Positions 1 through 6,275 of a stretch of 19,951 bases of DNA are shown in pieces (within the stretch, counting starts at the first letter, position 1; every line of letters begins with the position of its first letter). The position numbers and the translations under genes were made by a program. Origin of the DNA: Phycisphaerae bacterium (GTDB lineage: Bacteria > Planctomycetota > Phycisphaerae > UBA1845 > UTPLA1); contig JAFGQA010000103.1 in assembly GCA_016935885.1 (NCBI GenBank), forward strand, positions 1 to 19,951. Direction: 5' to 3'. The notes beneath the pieces are model-generated. The model made no database searches. It saw only the letters and a program-made list of their open reading frames with translations, and was not told where the DNA came from.

Positions 1-92
1 CGGGGGGCAGCCGGATGTCCGTGAGAACGTGCCCCCCGACCAAGGTCGGGGGCTCTTACCCCGGTGCCGAAATCCCACCTACAATCGAGACG
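1..92 (+). repeat. R1 dispersed repeat, copy 1 (cut by window edge)
   Basis: This stretch matches 13620-13711 with only three differences that I can count (positions 17, 48 and 88). The left arm of the hairpin seen in the second copy lies outside the window. The right arm is TGCCCCCCGACCAAGGTC and the bases after it. The conserved part ends in CCTACAATCG, which contains a -10-like TACAAT at 80-85. A sigma70-like promoter follows about 40 bases later, as it does in the second copy. Confidence 0.85.
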
Positions 93-126
93 TACACGCG
101 GCTCCGCTGGGGGCATCCTTGCGTTC

Positions 127-155
127 TTGACAATACCAAGTCTGTTAGTGATTAT
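127..155 (+). promoter_or_regulatory. Sigma70-like promoter of the microcompartment operon
   Basis: There is a perfect -35 hexamer TTGACA at 127-132. A 17-base spacer leads to GATTAT at 150-155, which matches the -10 consensus at four of six positions. Transcription would begin near 162, so the in-frame TTG at 164 is an unlikely start codon and the ATG at 182 or 194 is favoured. The Shine-Dalgarno-like GGGAGGG lies at 175-181. The promoter was read by eye and not tested. Confidence 0.6.
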
Positions 156-193
156 ACGGGGTCTTGTTGATTTCGGGAGGGATGATCTGCCTC

Positions 194-1615
194 ATGGCCA
201 ACGCCGACAGCAGTAAGCAAATCGCCCTTGGCGCGGACCACGGGGGCTACGAGCTCAAGGAGCACTTGAAGCGGTGGTTGGCGGATCGCGGCTGGGCGAT
301 TGACGATTGCGGCACGTTCGGCGGGGAAACAGCGGATTATCCGAAGATCGCGGCGACGGTCGCGCAGCGGGTTTCGGATGGGCGGTGCTGGCGGGGGATC
401 ATCATTGACGGTGCCGGCATCGGATCGTCGATGGCGGCGAACAAGTTTCCCGGCGTTCGGGCGGCGTTGTGCTATGACATCTCGTCCGCCCGGAACAGCC
501 GCGAGCACAATGATGCGAATGTGCTGACGTTGGGGGCGCGGCTAATCGGCCGGGACCTGGCCGAGCAGATTGTAGAGGTCTGGCTGTCAACGGAATGCGT
601 GGAAGATCGTCACCGGCGGCGCGTGGCGATGATCGGTGAGCTGGAGCACGGCGGGGGCGGCACGGGCCTGGCCGTTGTCGAGAGCGGCGAGCGAGAGGCC
701 GTGCAGGGTGCCGGTGGGGCGCGTGTTTCCGCGGCATCGCTGTTTCCTTCAGGCGCGGCGGCTGAACTGGCGGAGCTATCGAGCGAGGATTTGGATCGGA
801 TAGCGTCCCGGATCGCGGAGATGGTCGGCGACACGGGTCTGCGGGGTCCGGGGAAGGCCCCCGACGCCGACGCCGCCCGCGGGTTTATCGGCATGGGGGC
901 GGGCCGGTTTGCAAACGGCCTGGGCAGCGGGCCGGTCGCACGGGACGTGGCGCGGTATATCGATCACACGTTGCTGAGGCCGGAGGCGACGGCGCGGGAG
1001 ATAGAGCAGTTGTGCAACGAGGCGCTCGAGAACGGCTTCGCGTCCGTATGTGTGAATCCGTCCTTTGTCAAGCTGGCGGCGAAGCTGCTGAAGGGTTCGT
1101 CCGTGGCGGTCTGCACGGTGGTGGGCTTCCCGCTGGGAGCGCATGTGCCGGAGATCAAGGCGATGGAAGCTCGCCGGGCGATCCGCGAGGGGGCGCGCGA
1201 GGTCGACATGGTGATCAACATCGGGGCGCTGAAGGGCGGCGACGACGAGTCGTTGTATCGCGACGTCAAGGCGGTGGTCGACGCGTGCATGGACGGGCGG
1301 GCGCTGTGCAAGGTCATCATCGAGTGCGCGCTGTTGACAGACGACGAGAAGGTCCGGGCGTGTCGGATCGCCAAGCGTGCCGGGGCGGACTTTGTGAAGA
1401 CGAGTACGGGCTTCTCGACCGGCGGTGCGACGGCGGCGGATGTCGCGCTGATGAGCGAGGCGGTACGAGGCACCGGCATGGGCGTCAAGGCGGCCGGCGG
1501 TATTCGCTCGTTTGAGGAAATGAAGAAGATGGTGCAGGCCGGCGCGACGCGGATCGGCGCCAGCGTGGGCGTGAAGATCGTGAAGGAGGCGAAGGGGGCT
1601 ACGGAGTCGAATTAA
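194..1615 (+). CDS. RpiB-like isomerase fused to deoxyribose-phosphate aldolase, BMC enzyme
   Basis: This is a two-domain enzyme of 473 residues from the chosen ATG. Residues 8-150 are an RpiB/LacAB-type sugar-phosphate isomerase domain ([20 protein letters not shown] with its active-site His). Residues 250-465 are a class I DERA. It has Schiff-base Lys402 in [14 protein letters not shown], the second Lys432 in VKAAGGIR and Asp338 in [15 protein letters not shown] cleaves 2-deoxyribose 5-phosphate to glyceraldehyde 3-phosphate and acetaldehyde. The usual RpiB catalytic Cys (CGTGIG) is replaced by Asp72 (DGAGIG), so that half may be altered or inactive. The linker is rich in Gly, Ala and Pro and holds an amphipathic helix at 195-211 that resembles the tag of the aldehyde dehydrogenase. 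The start is uncertain: ATG 182 lies right against GGGAGGG, whereas ATG 194 is about 12 bases from it. It is the first gene of the BMC cluster in this window. Confidence 0.93.
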   Translation: MANADSSKQIALGADHGGYELKEHLKRWLADRGWAIDDCGTFGGETADYPKIAATVAQRVSDGRCWRGIIIDGAGIGSSMAANKFPGVRAALCYDISSARNSREHNDANVLTLGARLIGRDLAEQIVEVWLSTECVEDRHRRRVAMIGELEHGGGGTGLAVVESGEREAVQGAGGARVSAASLFPSGAAAELAELSSEDLDRIASRIAEMVGDTGLRGPGKAPDADAARGFIGMGAGRFANGLGSGPVARDVARYIDHTLLRPEATAREIEQLCNEALENGFASVCVNPSFVKLAAKLLKGSSVAVCTVVGFPLGAHVPEIKAMEARRAIREGAREVDMVINIGALKGGDDESLYRDVKAVVDACMDGRALCKVIIECALLTDDEKVRACRIAKRAGADFVKTSTGFSTGGATAADVALMSEAVRGTGMGVKAAGGIRSFEEMKKMVQAGATRIGASVGVKIVKEAKGATESN

Positions 1616-1636
1616 GGGCGTCTTGCAAGCTAGAAG

Positions 1637-1676
1637 ACGAGCCGCGGGCTTCAGCCAGCGCGGTCCCACGGCTCGT
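1637..1676 (+). repeat. R3 inverted repeat (GAGCCGCGGGCT family)
   Basis: The arms ACGAGCCGCGGG (1637-1648) and CCCACGGCTCGT (1665-1676) pair over 12 bases with one mismatch around a 16-base loop. The left arm and its flank closely match the element inside the kinase gene at 6848-6870 and the end of the element at 11148. Here it lies between the fused aldolase and the BMC-T gene. It lacks a T-tract, so it is not a classic terminator, but it could fold in the operon mRNA. Confidence 0.7.
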
Positions 1677-1720
1677 TGGCGGCGTGCGGGCTGAAGTTTG
1701 CGGTTGATTGGGAGCATGAT

Positions 1721-2341
1721 ATGGCCGTTGATTTGCGATCCTACGTTTTTCTGGACAGCCTGCAACCGCAGTACGCGGCGTTCCTGGCGACCGTGGCGCA
1801 GGGTTTTCTGCCTGTTGAAGACCAGGCGTCGCTGTTCGTGGAGATATCGCCGGGCATCGAGATCAACCGCATCACCGACATCGCGCTGAAGAGCACACGG
1901 GTGACGCCGGGCATGCAGATCGTCGAGCGGTTGTACGGAATGCTCGAGATCCATTCGGAATCGCAGGCTGACATCCGCCAGGCGGGCCGGGCGATTCTGG
2001 CGGCACTCGAGCTTCAGGAGGACGAACGCCGAAAGCCGCGGGTCTGTTCGAGCCAGGTCATCCGGCACGTCGATCCCTATCAGACGCAATTGATTAACCG
2101 GATGCGCCACGGGAACATGATCATGGCGGGTCAGACGTTGTATATCATGGAGTTGGAGCCCGCGGCGTACGCGTCGTTGGCGGCCAACGAAGCCGAGAAA
2201 GCGGCGGAGATCAATATCCTCGAAGTGCGGGCGTTTGGCAGTTTCGGACGTGTGTATTTAGGGGGTGAGGAAAGGGATATCGACGTGGGCTATCGCGCGG
2301 CCGAAGCGGCGATCGCCGGCGTGAGTGGACGGGAGGAGTGA
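1721..2341 (+). CDS. BMC-T tandem-domain microcompartment shell protein
   Basis: This is a structural shell protein of 206 residues. BMC-T proteins carry two BMC domains and form trimers that look like hexamers and tile the shell facets. Some stack in pairs to make gated pores. The first domain includes [20 protein letters not shown] and [18 protein letters not shown]. The second includes [20 protein letters not shown] and [13 protein letters not shown]. The opening [18 protein letters not shown] recalls, from memory, the permuted double-stacking BMC-T of Haliangium ochraceum. I did not align the two. ATG 1721 was chosen because GGGAG lies seven bases upstream and the protein begins as in relatives. 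The upstream in-frame TTG at 1676 falls in a repeat. The gene lies between the fused aldolase and BMC-H, and it supports an SPU-type shell. Confidence 0.9.
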   Translation: MAVDLRSYVFLDSLQPQYAAFLATVAQGFLPVEDQASLFVEISPGIEINRITDIALKSTRVTPGMQIVERLYGMLEIHSESQADIRQAGRAILAALELQEDERRKPRVCSSQVIRHVDPYQTQLINRMRHGNMIMAGQTLYIMELEPAAYASLAANEAEKAAEINILEVRAFGSFGRVYLGGEERDIDVGYRAAEAAIAGVSGREE

Positions 2342-2535
2342 GGCGGACGTGGAGGGATGAAGCATGAAGGATGGAGCAATGGTTCGAGTGTTGGAGGATT
2401 GAGGCGTGGTGGCCGGTGGTGCCTGCTCGGATTCTTGAATGCTCGTAACGACGTTGCGGTGCTTCGACATTTTGACGTGAACGACACGGCGGCCGTCCGG
2501 GTGGCGGTGTCGGCAGGTTTCGGAGGCTAATGGTG

Positions 2536-2847
2536 ATGACAGACGCTTTGGGCATGATAGAGACGCGGGGCTTTGCAGCCATGGTCGAGGCATCGGATGC
2601 GATGGTCAAGGCCGCGAAGGTTGAACTGGTCTCGTATGAGAAGATCGGCGGTGGGTACGTGACGGCCATCGTCCGCGGGGACGTCGCGGCGGTGAAGGCG
2701 GCGTGTGACGCCGGTCAGGCCGCCGCTTCGCGTGTCGGCGAGATCGTGTCGGTGCACGTGATTGCGCGGCCGCACACGAACGTGGACACCACGCTGCCGT
2801 TGGGGCGGAAGGAGCAGGCGATGGAGCAGGGAAAGGCGAGCCGCTAG
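2536..2847 (+). CDS. BMC-H hexameric microcompartment shell protein
   Basis: This is a single BMC domain of 103 residues, the usual length for the PduA/EutM/CsoS1 family that forms the hexagonal facet tiles. It opens with [20 protein letters not shown]. It continues with [20 protein letters not shown] and [14 protein letters not shown] and ends near [12 protein letters not shown], all family hallmarks. Two ATGs are in frame, at 2530 and 2536. GGAGG at 2522-2526 is three bases from the first and nine from the second, so 2536 is preferred. The stop at 2845-2847 is followed at once by a copy of repeat R2. Gene order (BMC-T, BMC-H, BMC-P, aldehyde dehydrogenase) gives all three shell tile types in one short operon. 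The 188 bases before it hold no gene that I can support. Confidence 0.95.
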   Translation: MTDALGMIETRGFAAMVEASDAMVKAAKVELVSYEKIGGGYVTAIVRGDVAAVKAACDAGQAAASRVGEIVSVHVIARPHTNVDTTLPLGRKEQAMEQGKASR

Positions 2848-3070
2848 GCGGGACTGGGTGATGTCTGAACCGTTGACAACCACGGGTGCCACGGGCAGCT
2901 TGTCTGCCCGTGCGTCCATCACGTGTGCAGGCACTGGCGGACAAGCCGCCAGTGGCACCCACACCGTCCAAACACCTGTCCGCCAGTGGCGCCCACACTG
3001 TACCCATAGTGTTCAAACACCTGTCCGCCGGTGGCACCCACACTGTTCAAACGATAGCAGAACCGGCTTA
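2848..3070 (+). repeat. R2 double-hairpin repeat, copy A (expanded)
   Basis: It begins directly after the BMC-H stop codon and ends in AACCGGCTTA, like copy B. Hairpin 1 has arms CACGGGCAG (2890-2898) and CTGCCCGTG (2904-2912) with loop CTTGT. Hairpin 2 has arms CACTGGCGG (2932-2940) and CCGCCAGTG (2946-2954) with loop ACAAG. It differs from copy B by about 79 extra bases: two further tandem units, each starting TGTCCGCC(A/G)GTGGC, at 2977 and 3022. From 3071 to 3242 I see only a short shared CCACATTGCTCG sequence and no gene. Confidence 0.85.
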
Positions 3071-3242
3071 GTGCTCCGACAGCGCTGATTGGACGGTTAA
3101 CATGGAGATCGGTATGTGCGCTGTTCTGTGAGCAGTGCGTAACTTGCGGTGGTGCACCGAGATCGTTGAAACCACCGCTCATAGGGCAGTGGCACCTGGC
3201 CACATTGCTCGGAGGCTCGCCAGCGTGGCGTGAGGTTGGACG

Positions 3243-3572
3243 ATGCTATTGGCACAGGTAGTTGGGACCGTGGTCTCGTCGCGCAAGGAGCAGAGCCTGG
3301 AAGGGCTGAAGTTCCTGCTGCTGCGCGCCGTGGACATCAAAGGCCAGGCGACGGGGAGCATCGTGGTGGCCGCCGACGCGGTGGGCGCAGGTCTCGGGGA
3401 GATGGTGCTGTTCGCCAGCGGCAGCAGTGCGCGCCAGACGGTCATGACGGACAAGCGCCCAGTGGACGCAGTGATCATGGCCATCGTCGACCAGTGGGAA
3501 GTGGGGGGTGACGTGCATTACAAGAAGTTCGAGACGGGGCAGGATGAAATGCCGAAATCTCGAAAGCCGTGA
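3243..3572 (+). CDS. BMC-P pentameric vertex protein (EutN/CcmL family)
   Basis: This 109-residue protein caps the twelve vertices of the icosahedral shell as a pentamer. It begins [20 protein letters not shown]. Further family landmarks are [11 protein letters not shown], the [13 protein letters not shown] segment and the closing [14 protein letters not shown]. These are typical of the CcmL/EutN fold. Length fits the family (about 85-110), with a slightly extended basic tail. ATG 3243 has GAGG seven bases upstream at 3232-3235. The gene sits about 170 bases after repeat R2 copy A and 60 bases before the aldehyde dehydrogenase. Only one pentamer gene is visible in this window, whereas some planctomycete BMC loci carry several. 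Confidence 0.93.
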   Translation: MLLAQVVGTVVSSRKEQSLEGLKFLLLRAVDIKGQATGSIVVAADAVGAGLGEMVLFASGSSARQTVMTDKRPVDAVIMAIVDQWEVGGDVHYKKFETGQDEMPKSRKP

Positions 3573-3631
3573 GTTGATGGCCGAGAGGTTGAGCTGCTGG
3601 ACTGGGTCGAGTCCTGGTGGGATGGGTTGAG

Positions 3632-5104
3632 ATGAGTCGTCTGAGTGACGAGGCCGTGGATTCGATTGCCCGACGTGTGCTGGAGCGCATGCGTACCGGT
3701 GGTGCAGGCGGTGCGCGGTCCGGGAGGCCGGCGTTGAGGCCGGCGCAGGGCGAGGCGGTTGGGCGGGGTGGCGCGCTGCCGCCGGGTGTGTTTCGGACGA
3801 TCGACGAATGTGTTTCGGCCGCGAGGAGTTCCTTCGTTCAGCTATCAAAGCTGGGGCTGGAGAAGCGCAAGGAGATCGTCGCATCGATTCGCGAATCGAT
3901 GCTGGCGCACGCCGTCTCGTTGGCCCAGGATGCCTATGAGGAGACCGGGCTGGGGCGCGTCGAGGACAAGATCATCAAGAACCGGGAGGTCGGCCGGAAG
4001 ACGCAGGGGCCGGAGGCGCTGAGTCCGGCGGGGTGCTCGGGTGACAAGGGCTTGACACTGATGGAGCGGGCGCCGTTTGGCGTCATCGCGGCGATCACGC
4101 CGAGCACGAATCCGACGTCAACGATTATCTGCAACGCCATTGGCATGATCGCGGCGGGCAACAGCGTGGTTTTCAACGTGCACCCGAATGCCAAGCGTGT
4201 GTCCTGCCGAAACGTCGGTCTGATCAACGAGGCGATCATGAAGGCCGGCGGGCCTGCGAACGTGGTAACCGCGATGGCGGAGCCGACGATCGAGAGCGCC
4301 CAGGCGCTGATGCGCCATCCCGGCATCCGGTTGCTGGTGGTGACGGGGGGCGGTGGCGTCGTCAAAGTGGCGATGAACAGTGGGAAGCGGGCGGTTTGCG
4401 CGGGTCCTGGGAACCCGCCGGTCGTGGTCGATGAAACAGCGGACATCGAGAAGGCCGGTCGCGATGTCGTCAAGGGGGCGTCCTTCGACAACAACATCGT
4501 CTGCGTGGACGAGAAAGAGGCGTTTGTCGTCGAGTCCGTGGCGGACCGGCTACTGAAGGTGATGGCGGCCAATGGGGCCGTCGTCCTGACCGAGCCACAG
4601 ACGCGGGCGGTAGAGAAGGTCGTTTTCGCGGAGACGCGCGGGCCTGGGAAACCCGGCGTGATCGCACCGAATCTGATCGGCAAGAACGCGAGCGTGATTC
4701 TCGATAAGATCGGCATGCGCGTGCCGGACAGCGTGCGTCTAGCGGTCGTCGAGGTGGACGCCAACCATCCGCTGGTCTGGACGGAGCAGTTGTTGCCGGT
4801 GTTTCCGGTGTGCCGGGTTCGCAGTGCCGACGAGGGAATCGACCTGGCGATCGCGGCGGAGCAGGGCCTTCAGCACTCGGCGGGGATGCACTCGATGCAC
4901 CTGGGGCATCTGAGCCGAATGGCCCAGGAGTGCAACTGCAGCATCTTCGTGAAGAACGGCCCGCTGTACTCGGGCCTGGGGGTCGATGCCGAAGGCCACG
5001 TTTCGTTCTCGATTGCCAGCCCGACGGGAGAGGGGCTGACCGGTCCGGTGGCCTTTTCGCGGGAACGGCGATGCGTGTTGGTGGATCATTTCCGGATCGT
5101 GTGA
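3632..5104 (+). CDS. CoA-acylating aldehyde dehydrogenase, BMC-targeted (PduP/EutE type)
   Basis: This 490-residue NAD-dependent enzyme is predicted to convert acetaldehyde from DERA into acetyl-CoA in the microcompartment lumen. Family features are FGVIAAITPSTNPTSTIICN, the GGGG cofactor segment near 238-241, AGPGNPPVVVD, and the nucleophile Cys291 in GASFDNNIVCVDEKE. Residues 4-20 (LSDEAVDSIARRVLERM) form an amphipathic helix followed by a Gly/Ala/Pro-rich linker up to about residue 52. This is the classic layout of an N-terminal encapsulation peptide. The body without the tag has the usual PduP length. ATG 3632 is preferred. An in-frame GTG at 3617 would add five residues and has no better ribosome site. 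It is the last gene of the BMC run, and repeat R2 copy B follows 22 bases after its stop. Confidence 0.94.
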   Translation: MSRLSDEAVDSIARRVLERMRTGGAGGARSGRPALRPAQGEAVGRGGALPPGVFRTIDECVSAARSSFVQLSKLGLEKRKEIVASIRESMLAHAVSLAQDAYEETGLGRVEDKIIKNREVGRKTQGPEALSPAGCSGDKGLTLMERAPFGVIAAITPSTNPTSTIICNAIGMIAAGNSVVFNVHPNAKRVSCRNVGLINEAIMKAGGPANVVTAMAEPTIESAQALMRHPGIRLLVVTGGGGVVKVAMNSGKRAVCAGPGNPPVVVDETADIEKAGRDVVKGASFDNNIVCVDEKEAFVVESVADRLLKVMAANGAVVLTEPQTRAVEKVVFAETRGPGKPGVIAPNLIGKNASVILDKIGMRVPDSVRLAVVEVDANHPLVWTEQLLPVFPVCRVRSADEGIDLAIAAEQGLQHSAGMHSMHLGHLSRMAQECNCSIFVKNGPLYSGLGVDAEGHVSFSIASPTGEGLTGPVAFSRERRCVLVDHFRIV

Positions 5105-5126
5105 AGGAGGGGTCGTCAGTTACTAA

Positions 5127-5270
5127 GCGGGACTGCGTAATGTCTGAACAGTTGCCAGTCACGGGTTCCACGGGCAGCTTGTCTGCCCGTGCGCCCATCA
5201 CATGTGTGGGCACTGGCGGACGAGCCGCCAGTGGCACCCACACTGTTCAAACATTAGAAGAACCGGCTTA
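5127..5270 (+). repeat. R2 double-hairpin repeat, copy B (basic form)
   Basis: This 144-base copy parallels 2848-3070 from GCGGGACTG through AACCGGCTTA but has a single unit after the hairpins. Hairpin 1 arms lie at 5169-5177 and 5183-5191 with loop CTTGT. Hairpin 2 arms lie at 5211-5219 and 5225-5233 with loop ACGAG. It closes the BMC operon. No T-tract follows the stems, so any role in termination or mRNA end protection is only inferred. Confidence 0.85.
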
Positions 5271-5505
5271 GTTGTCACCGGAGGCTGGTGAGCCAGCGCC
5301 ACATTGCTCGAAGATCCAAGGAGTCGGACGACTCAGATCGGAGGCGAGGTCGCGATTCGATGATCTTGCCTCCGTCTTCTTGCGAGGCACGGCCGCAGCA
5401 CGGCCGCGCGAGAATCCCGCTGGTGCGAGAGGGGAGTTCCTCGGCGGGGGACATCGAGCCGACGAGACGGATCGCAGTCAATGGCCGGCCGTCGTCTTGG
5501 ATCAT
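5271..5505. other. Intergenic stretch without a recognisable gene
   Basis: Between repeat R2 copy B and the receiver gene I see no coding sequence with family resemblance. A short CCACATTGCTCG sequence here is shared with 3199-3211, upstream of the BMC-P gene. The bases next to the receiver gene would hold its missing DNA-binding domain if the gene were intact, but I could not recognise a helix-turn-helix in any frame. Confidence 0.5.
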
Positions 5506-5976
5506 TCAGGGCGCAGGGCCGTCGCGTGGCGTCAGCCTTTCCAGCCGCGTTCCATCAGCGTCCACGACGATCCGGGACCGCACCGCCTCGGGAAAGTACG
5601 CGCCCCCGGCAAGCACCTCGCGGATGGCGCTGGCGATTGTGGCCGGGAGTTCGTCCTTGGCCAAAAAGCCATTCACACCGGCCCTCAAGGCCCGGTCAAT
5701 GCGGTCGTCATCGATCGTCGCGCTGATCAGGATGATGCGGATGTCAGGCCGGGTGGTACGCAACACCTCAATGGTGCCGAGGCGATCCGCGCCGGCCTCG
5801 TCCATGTCTACCAGGGCAATGTCTGCACGCCGATGTGCAAGCATCCCGGCAGCCTTCGCTGGATCGCGTACGACGCCGACCACGGTGCAGTGGTGCTCGT
5901 ATTCAAGCCGTGCGGCGATGGCGCCCATGAGCGTCGCGTGGCTTCCAATGAGTAGGATCTCGGCCTTGGGCTCCAT
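5506..5976 (-). CDS. Degenerate receiver-domain protein, NarL-type without HTH
   Basis: This 156-residue protein looks like the receiver half of a NarL/LuxR-type response regulator. It has AEILLIGSH (strand 1), ADIALVDMDEAG with the phosphoacceptor-position Asp57, ILISA with Ser85 and GFLAKDEL with Lys107. The acidic pair that normally follows strand 1 and binds Mg2+ (as in LLVDDH) is replaced by Gly-Ser. The protein ends at RLERLTPRDGPAP, just where a LuxR HTH would normally start with LTPRE. It is therefore either a truncated regulator or a receiver-only protein working by protein contact. The ATG at 5976 was chosen because the receiver fold begins four residues later. The upstream extension looks non-coding. 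It is divergent from the kinase gene. Confidence 0.8.
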   Translation of the reverse strand: MEPKAEILLIGSHATLMGAIAARLEYEHHCTVVGVVRDPAKAAGMLAHRRADIALVDMDEAGADRLGTIEVLRTTRPDIRIILISATIDDDRIDRALRAGVNGFLAKDELPATIASAIREVLAGGAYFPEAVRSRIVVDADGTRLERLTPRDGPAP

Positions 5977-6165
5977 GCACAACCGTCCGCGGGAGGGGCA
6001 GACTCTCGTCGACGCGCAATACCCGTCGGCGGCGGAATCTAACGGTGGAAAACGAGGCAACCCGTCGCGGTGGTGGCGTTTGTGCAGGATCTTGCAGAGG
6101 TCACTGGATTGCCGGCGGAGCCGGTGGGCCCGCAGGGACGCGGGCGAGGAAACCGACCGGCGCCG

Positions 6166-6194
6166 TTTTCAACCGGTACTTCCCATGTTAGGAT
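6166..6194 (+). promoter_or_regulatory. Candidate promoter for the kinase gene
   Basis: TTTTCA at 6166-6171 (four of six bases of the -35 consensus) and TAGGAT at 6189-6194 (five of six of the -10) are separated by 17 bases. They lie about 80 bases upstream of the preferred kinase start. The prediction is by eye and moderate. Confidence 0.4.
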
Positions 6195-6275
6195 ATCTGC
6201 TTGGGCTCGAATCGCAGAGGCCCCACTCGGGTATTCTGCCGGAAGGAAACCTTTAAGCGACACAATGGGGCGCCT

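Noticed and set aside
776..2110. Long minus-strand open frame opposite the aldolase and BMC-T genes
   Set aside because: It is Arg/His/Leu-rich with no family pattern and lies fully opposite genes with clear motifs; open because of GC bias.
2873..2878. TTGACA in R2 copy A as a promoter
   Set aside because: No -10 hexamer at a suitable distance, and the base pattern is lost in copy B.
2848..3070. CRISPR array
   Set aside because: The units are degenerate, few, and lack unique spacers of constant size; no cas gene is near.
2861..3088. Open frame inside R2 copy A (and 5140-5271 in copy B), both starting MSE
   Set aside because: Both are open, but no ribosome site precedes them and the sequence is dominated by hairpin arms; treated as repeat rather than gene.
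5288..6256. Plus-strand open frame of about 320 codons across the receiver gene
   Set aside because: Low-complexity Ser/Arg-rich translation and opposite to a recognisable receiver domain.
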